A model generated the notes under the pieces. The model saw only the letters and a program-made list of their open reading frames with translations. It was not told where the DNA came from and searched no databases. A program made the translations under genes and the position numbers. A stretch of 17,617 nucleotides of DNA, from assembly GCA_002433335.1 (NCBI GenBank), contig DJHY01000232.1:1-17617 (forward strand), in the 5' to 3' direction. Of the stretch, positions 14,064 to 17,617 are shown piece after piece (position 1 is the stretch's first letter; the number at the start of each line of letters is the position of its first letter). Source of the DNA: Rhodospirillaceae bacterium UBA6608 (GTDB taxonomy: Bacteria; Pseudomonadota; Alphaproteobacteria; Rhodospirillales_A; Casp-alpha2).

Positions 14064-14094
14064 TTGCCAAACCGATATGGTTTTGGTGTAGAAT
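14064..14094 (+). promoter_or_regulatory. Weak promoter candidate with an internal dyad ahead of the unknown membrane protein gene
   Basis: TTGCCA (14064-14069) and TAGAAT (14089-14094) are 19 bases apart, longer than ideal. The spacer holds AAACC-GATAT-GGTTT (14069-14083), a five-pair dyad in operator position. Suggestive only. Confidence 0.25.
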
Positions 14095-14200
14095 GCCGAT
14101 ACGGGGCCTTCCCCTAGGGCCCTGACAGCAACAATCATCTATCCTGCAGCCAGCACCCCGAACTTTCTGGTTGTCGACCCCGACCGCATGGGAGTCGCAC

Positions 14201-14752
14201 GTGAGTTTTGGGAAAAGCCTGTTCATCGCCCTGAGTGCCACCGGCACCACCATGGGCGCCGTCGCCATTGCCGGACTGCTGACCAATAGCGGACCGCTGG
14301 CGATCGGCCCCGACGCGGAACGGCAGCCGCCCCCGATCGCCCCCGAAGACCAAAGAACCGTGGTGATGGAGCCGGTCCCCCTGGACCCGCGCGGCTATAC
14401 CCTGACGGGGTCCGAACAGAACGACCTGATCTACGTTTCGGTTGAGATGGTCACCCATCGCAAGGACGACCGGCTGCTGGTCTGCAAGCTGATGCCGCGC
14501 CTCAAGGCCGCAATCCTGACCGACCTGGGCCCGCGCCTGCGCGCCCTGACCAGCCTGGCCGACATCGACGAGATCGCCACCAACCAATTCATCCGCCAGC
14601 GCTTCGACCATGCCCTTGGGGCCCGTGTGGTCGCCGACGCCAAGGTCAGCTTCCTTCAGAACCGGCGGCAAGGCCGCAGCCCCAATTGCACGGCGGCAGT
14701 ACACGGCGTATGGCAGACTTGGTTAAGGTCGGGGCCGCTATCACGGCAATAG
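14201..14752 (+). CDS. Single-pass membrane protein of unknown function, weakly FliL-like
   Basis: A 183-residue protein I do not recognise with certainty. I chose the GTG at 14201 because GGAG at 14191-14194 is 6 bases upstream; a TTG at 14171 would add ten residues ahead of the membrane segment. The N-terminus MSFGKSLFIALSATGTTMGA runs into a hydrophobic segment to about residue 27, a membrane anchor or uncleaved signal. A proline-rich linker (about 38-60) follows, then a globular part: DLIYVSVEMVTHRKDDRLLVCKLMPRLKAAILTDLG and TNQFIRQRFDHALGARVVADAKVSF. That strand, helix, helix, strand order resembles the periplasmic domain of FliL, but no flagellar gene is near. It ends 4 bases from the convergent START-domain gene. 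Confidence 0.75.
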   Translation: MSFGKSLFIALSATGTTMGAVAIAGLLTNSGPLAIGPDAERQPPPIAPEDQRTVVMEPVPLDPRGYTLTGSEQNDLIYVSVEMVTHRKDDRLLVCKLMPRLKAAILTDLGPRLRALTSLADIDEIATNQFIRQRFDHALGARVVADAKVSFLQNRRQGRSPNCTAAVHGVWQTWLRSGPLSRQ

Positions 14753-14755
14753 GTG

Positions 14756-14774
14756 GTCAGCTTTGCTGGCTGAC
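14756..14774. terminator. Small inverted repeat at the convergent gene ends
   Basis: GTCAGC (14756-14761) and GCTGAC (14769-14774) pair around a 7-base loop, overlapping the end of the START-domain gene and just after the unknown membrane protein gene. There is no T-run, so termination function is weakly supported. Confidence 0.3.
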
Positions 14775-15236
14775 GGCATGCGATGGATCGGCGCTACCGC
14801 CACCGTATAGATCCTGCGCGCGGGCCTCGAAGGCATTGACCATTTTGGTCACGGCTTCGTTGAAGACCACCGAGATCGCCGATTGAAGCAATTTCGAGCG
14901 GAATTCGAAATCGACGTAGAAGTCGATATCGCAGGATTGACCGTCTTCCGACGGCACGAAAATCCAATGATTTTTCAGATACTTGAACGGCCCATCCGTA
15001 TAGGCGACATCAATCCGCTTGGCTTCCCAATCGAGCGCTACGCGCGAGGTGAAGCGTTCGCGGAAAATCTTGAAGCCGATCACCATGTCGGCGATCAGCA
15101 GGTCGTCGCGGCGCTCGCGGATGCGGGTCGCCTGACACCAGGGCAGGAACTCAGGATAGCGCCCGACGTCGGCGACCAGATCGAACATCTGGTCCGCCCG
15201 ATACGGCAGATGGCGGACTTCGGCGTGGGTCGGCAT
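14757..15236 (-). CDS. Coq10/RatA-type START-like protein (SRPBCC fold)
   Basis: A 159-residue protein with the polyketide cyclase/START fold. Family marks are PYRADQMFDLVADVGRYPEFLPWC (about 11-34), a R-E-R-F-T-S-R-V strand, D-G-P-F-K-Y-L-K-N-H-W-F-type strand, and the long C-terminal helix with SVVFNEAVTKMVNAFEARAQDLYG. The P-E-F-L-P-W-C motif is shared by mitochondrial Coq10, which helps ubiquinone work in respiration, and by E. coli RatA; in alphaproteobacteria next to lipA the Coq10-like role is the more likely. The start at 15236 matches the family and lies 20 bases after the lipA stop, without a strong ribosome site, so expression probably depends on lipA. A longer open frame upstream overlaps lipA and is not coding. 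Confidence 0.93.
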   Translation of the reverse strand: MPTHAEVRHLPYRADQMFDLVADVGRYPEFLPWCQATRIRERRDDLLIADMVIGFKIFRERFTSRVALDWEAKRIDVAYTDGPFKYLKNHWIFVPSEDGQSCDIDFYVDFEFRSKLLQSAISVVFNEAVTKMVNAFEARAQDLYGGGSADPSHAVSQQS

Positions 15237-15256
15237 GGCTTGGGCGGCCCCGGCCT

Positions 15257-16195
15257 TTAGGCCTTGCCCGCCTGGCGGGCGGCCTGCAGCTTGGCGAAAT
15301 CTTCGCCCGCGTGGTGGCTGGAGCGGGTCAGCGGCGAGGCCGAGACCAACAGGAAGCCCTTGGCTTCGGCCAGACGCTTGTATTCGGCGAATTCCTCGGG
15401 CGTGACGAAGCGATCGACCGGCGCATGGCGGGGCGTCGGGGCCAGATATTGGCCGATGGTCAGGAAATCGACCCGCGCCGAGCGCATGTCGTCCATGACC
15501 TGAAGGATTTCCTGCCGCGTTTCGCCCAGGCCGACCATGATGCCGGACTTGGTGAACACTTCCGGATCCACGTCCTTGGCCCGGTCGAGAATACGTAGTG
15601 AATGATAATAGCGCGCGCCCGGGCGGATGCTCGGATACAGCCGTGGCACCGTTTCCAGATTGTGGTTGAACACATCGGGCTTGGCCTTGACCACGGCTTC
15701 GAGCGCGCCCGGCTTGTCGCGGAAGTCGGGGGTCAGAATTTCGATGGTCGTTTCCGGCGTGGTCTCGCGCAGGCGCTCGATGCATTTCACGAACTGCCCT
15801 GCCCCGCCGTCGGCCAGATCGTCGCGATCGACCGAGGTGATGACCAGGTGCTTCATCCCCATCTCGCCGGCGGCGATGGCCAGGTTGTCGGGCTCGAACG
15901 GATCGACCGCGCCCGGCTTGCCCGTGGCGACATTGCAGAACGCGCAGGCGCGGGTGCAGATATCGCCCAGGATCATCACCGTGGCGTGCTTCTGCGCCCA
16001 ACATTCACCGATGTTCGGACAGGCCGCTTCCTCGCAGACCGTATTCAGGTTGCGTTCCCGCATCAGCTTGCGGGTTTCGCCATATTCCTTGGAGGTCGGC
16101 GCCTTGACCCGGATCCACGCAGGTTTTTTCTGGTGGGGGTTTTCCGGGTTCTTGGCCTTTTCCGGATGGCGCAGCGGGCGGACGTTGTCCTTCAT
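15257..16195 (-). CDS. lipA: Lipoyl synthase LipA
   Basis: A 312-residue radical SAM enzyme that inserts two sulfurs into protein-bound octanoyl groups to make the lipoyl cofactor. The auxiliary cluster cysteines are C54, C59 and C65 ([12 protein letters not shown]), with S292 in the conserved R-S-S near the end as the fourth ligand. The radical SAM cluster cysteines are C80, C84 and C87 (CTRACAFC). Other marks are [40 protein letters not shown] and [13 protein letters not shown]. The ATG at 16195 has AAGG 6 bases upstream. It lies downstream of lpdA, whose product depends on lipoylated partners, and upstream of the Coq10-like gene. Confidence 0.98.
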   Translation of the reverse strand: MKDNVRPLRHPEKAKNPENPHQKKPAWIRVKAPTSKEYGETRKLMRERNLNTVCEEAACPNIGECWAQKHATVMILGDICTRACAFCNVATGKPGAVDPFEPDNLAIAAGEMGMKHLVITSVDRDDLADGGAGQFVKCIERLRETTPETTIEILTPDFRDKPGALEAVVKAKPDVFNHNLETVPRLYPSIRPGARYYHSLRILDRAKDVDPEVFTKSGIMVGLGETRQEILQVMDDMRSARVDFLTIGQYLAPTPRHAPVDRFVTPEEFAEYKRLAEAKGFLLVSASPLTRSSHHAGEDFAKLQAARQAGKA

Positions 16196-16209
16196 CGGCT
16201 CCCTTACCT

Positions 16210-16255
16210 AACAAAACGGCCAAACAAAACGGGGGGTATCGGGGCAAATCCCCGA
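16210..16255 (-). terminator. Hairpin with delayed T-runs between lpdA and lipA
   Basis: On the minus strand TCGGGG (16255-16250), loop ATTTG, CCCCGA (16244-16239), followed by TACCCCCC and then two T-rich stretches that are a direct repeat: plus-strand AACAAAACGG at 16210-16219 and 16223-16232. The T-runs start 10 bases beyond the stem. It may act as a partial terminator so that lipA is made at a lower level than lpdA. Confidence 0.4.
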
Positions 16256-16268
16256 CAGGCCGTCTGGA

Positions 16269-17617
16269 TTAGAAGTGGATCACCCGACCGTAAGCGTCAA
16301 GGACGGATTCATGCATCATTTCCGACAGGGTCGGATGCGGGAACACCGTATGCATGAGTTCTTCCTCGGTCGTTTCCAGGCCCATGGCGATGACGAAGCC
16401 CTGGATCAGTTCCGTGACCTCGGCCCCCACCATATGCGCGCCCAGCAACTGGCCGGTCTTTTCGTCGAACACGGTCTTGATCAAACCGTCCGGCTCACCC
16501 AACGCAATGGCCTTGCCATTGCCCAGGAACGGGAACCGACCGACCTTGACCTTGTAGCCCTGCTCCTTGGCCTTGGCTTCGGTCAGGCCGACGCTGGCGA
16601 CCTGCGGGTGGCAATAGGTGCAGCCCGGAATCTGGTTCTTGTCCATGGGGTGGACGTTGGGCAGGCCTGCGATCTTTTCGATGCAGATCACACCCTCGTG
16701 CTCGGCCTTATGGGCCAGCATCGGCGGCCCGGCGACGTCGCCGATGGCGTAAACGCCCGGCTCCGCCGTGCGGCCGTATTCGTCGATCACGATGCAGCCC
16801 CGGTCGGTTTTGACCTTGGTGTTCTCCAGACCGATGCCTTCGATATTCCCCTGCACGCCGACGGCGGAGATGACCCGGTCGACCTTGATCTCCTGGGTTT
16901 TGCCGTCCTTGGTTTCGACCGTGCAGGTCACGTCGTTGGCACCCTTGGTCAGCTTCACGACCTTGGCTTCGGTCATGATCTTGAGACCCGATTTTTCCAT
17001 CTGCTTGCGGGCGATGCCGGAAATCTCGGCGTCTTCGACCGGCATGATCTGGGTCATAACCTCGACCACCGTCACGTCCGCGCCCAGCGTGTGATAGAAG
17101 CTGGCGAATTCGATGCCGATCGCGCCCGAGCCGATGACCAGCAGCTTTTTCGGGAAGATGTCGGGCTTCAGGGCCTCGAAATAGGTCCAGACGAGCTTGC
17201 CGTCCGGCTCCAGCCCCGGCAGAGCGCGCGGACGCGCCCCAGTGGCGACGATGATGTGCTTACCGGTCAAATCGGGCAGCGCCTTGCCGTCCAGGCCCAT
17301 GACGGCAACCTTGCCCCCGCCCTTGAGCGAAGCCGTGCCGTCGATGACCGTAACCTTGTTCTTCTTTAACAGGTGCCCGACGCCGCCGTTCAGCTGCTTG
17401 GACACGCCACGCGACCGGGCAATCACCTTTTCAATGTCGAAGGACACGTCCTTGGCGCTAAGCCCATAGGCGTCGGCATGCTGCATGTAGTGATAGATCT
17501 CGGCGGAGCGAAGCAGCGCCTTGGTCGGAATGCAGCCCCAGTTCAGGCAGATGCCGCCCAGGTGCTGCTTTTCGACCACGCAGGTTTTGAAGCCCAGCTG
17601 CGCCGCGCGGATGGCGG
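16269..17617 (-). CDS. lpdA: Dihydrolipoyl dehydrogenase (E3), N-terminus beyond the window
   Basis: About 449 codons of an FAD/NAD disulfide oxidoreductase; the start lies to the right of the window, since the frame stays open to the last base (A-I-R-A-A-Q-L-G-F-K-T-C-V-V-E-K). The redox pair is in GGICLNWGCIPTKALL. The NAD-binding Rossmann motif is VIGSGAIGIEFASFYHTLGADVTVVE, the second FAD motif is VYAIGDVAGPPMLAHKAEHEG, and the C-terminal catalytic His-Glu pair is in HTVFPHPTLSEMMHES. LNWG between the cysteines is typical of the pyruvate dehydrogenase-linked E3, so the genes for E1 and E2 probably lie just beyond the right edge. E3 reoxidises dihydrolipoyl groups of 2-oxoacid dehydrogenases. 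Confidence 0.97.
   Translation of the reverse strand, partial: AIRAAQLGFKTCVVEKQHLGGICLNWGCIPTKALLRSAEIYHYMQHADAYGLSAKDVSFDIEKVIARSRGVSKQLNGGVGHLLKKNKVTVIDGTASLKGGGKVAVMGLDGKALPDLTGKHIIVATGARPRALPGLEPDGKLVWTYFEALKPDIFPKKLLVIGSGAIGIEFASFYHTLGADVTVVEVMTQIMPVEDAEISGIARKQMEKSGLKIMTEAKVVKLTKGANDVTCTVETKDGKTQEIKVDRVISAVGVQGNIEGIGLENTKVKTDRGCIVIDEYGRTAEPGVYAIGDVAGPPMLAHKAEHEGVICIEKIAGLPNVHPMDKNQIPGCTYCHPQVASVGLTEAKAKEQGYKVKVGRFPFLGNGKAIALGEPDGLIKTVFDEKTGQLLGAHMVGAEVTELIQGFVIAMGLETTEEELMHTVFPHPTLSEMMHESVLDAYGRVIHF

Noticed and set aside
14100..14120. CCCTAGGG palindrome and GGGCC/GGCCC arms after cinA
   Set aside because: Only five pairs and no T-run; GC-rich DNA gives such matches often.
16275..17369. 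364-codon plus-strand open frame
   Set aside because: Antisense to lpdA, with His/Asp/Gly-rich composition typical of mirror frames.
1..17617. Mobile elements, CRISPR, phage or toxin-antitoxin systems
   Set aside because: No transposase, integrase, spacer array, attachment-site tRNA or antitoxin-like gene is seen. The RatA-like protein is better read as Coq10-type given its lipA neighbour.

Overview
The window looks like a piece of an alphaproteobacterial core chromosome, most likely Rhodospirillales or a near relative. The evidence is high GC with strong third-position GC bias, the alphaproteobacterial families DUF4169 and DUF4170, and the block lpdA, lipA, Coq10/RatA-type START protein next to cinA and pgpA. 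I see no transposase, integrase, CRISPR array, phage gene, tRNA or rRNA. Twenty-one protein genes are supported, two of them cut by the window edges (folK on the left, lpdA on the right). The taxonomic placement is inference; the gene calls rest on motifs read directly in the translations.

Left part (1-5240). The first 30 codons of folK (minus) diverge from a NYN-domain nuclease gene, which is followed after 7 bases by a family 5 uracil-DNA glycosylase. A four-unit 15-bp repeat precedes a small DUF4169 gene. This faces a DUF4170 gene across a hairpin terminator. Next come a YfcG-like glutathione transferase (+), a long near-perfect inverted repeat, and a secreted DUF4197 protein (+). These face a short 2-oxoglutarate/Fe(II) oxygenase and a sulfite-oxidase-like molybdoenzyme on the minus strand.

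Middle (5240-10900). dapA, smpB and the molybdoenzyme form a minus-strand run. A periplasmic soluble lytic transglycosylase gene diverges from dapA, and both flanks of that gap carry plausible sigma70-type promoters. Downstream on the plus strand are a type II L-2-haloacid dehalogenase with every known catalytic residue and an ACT-less PLP threonine/serine dehydratase, closed by a textbook intrinsic terminator.

Right part (10900-17617). An M23 peptidase with a membrane anchor and long coiled coil overlaps a bactofilin gene by 20 bases, a cell-shape or envelope-remodelling pair. pgpA and cinA (pncC-type) form a short plus-strand operon. A membrane-anchored protein of unknown function follows, probably starting at a GTG. 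It converges on the minus-strand set lpdA, lipA and the Coq10-type START protein, which is lipoate/2-oxoacid dehydrogenase and quinone-related metabolism.

Most of this is ordinary housekeeping DNA. I did not find a convincing wholly new system. The best leads are the NYN nuclease/uracil-DNA glycosylase pair with its poly-acidic tail, the overlapping M23-bactofilin pair, the unknown FliL-like membrane protein, the operator-like repeat array before DUF4169, the large inverted repeat before DUF4197, and a possible CTG start for pgpA.
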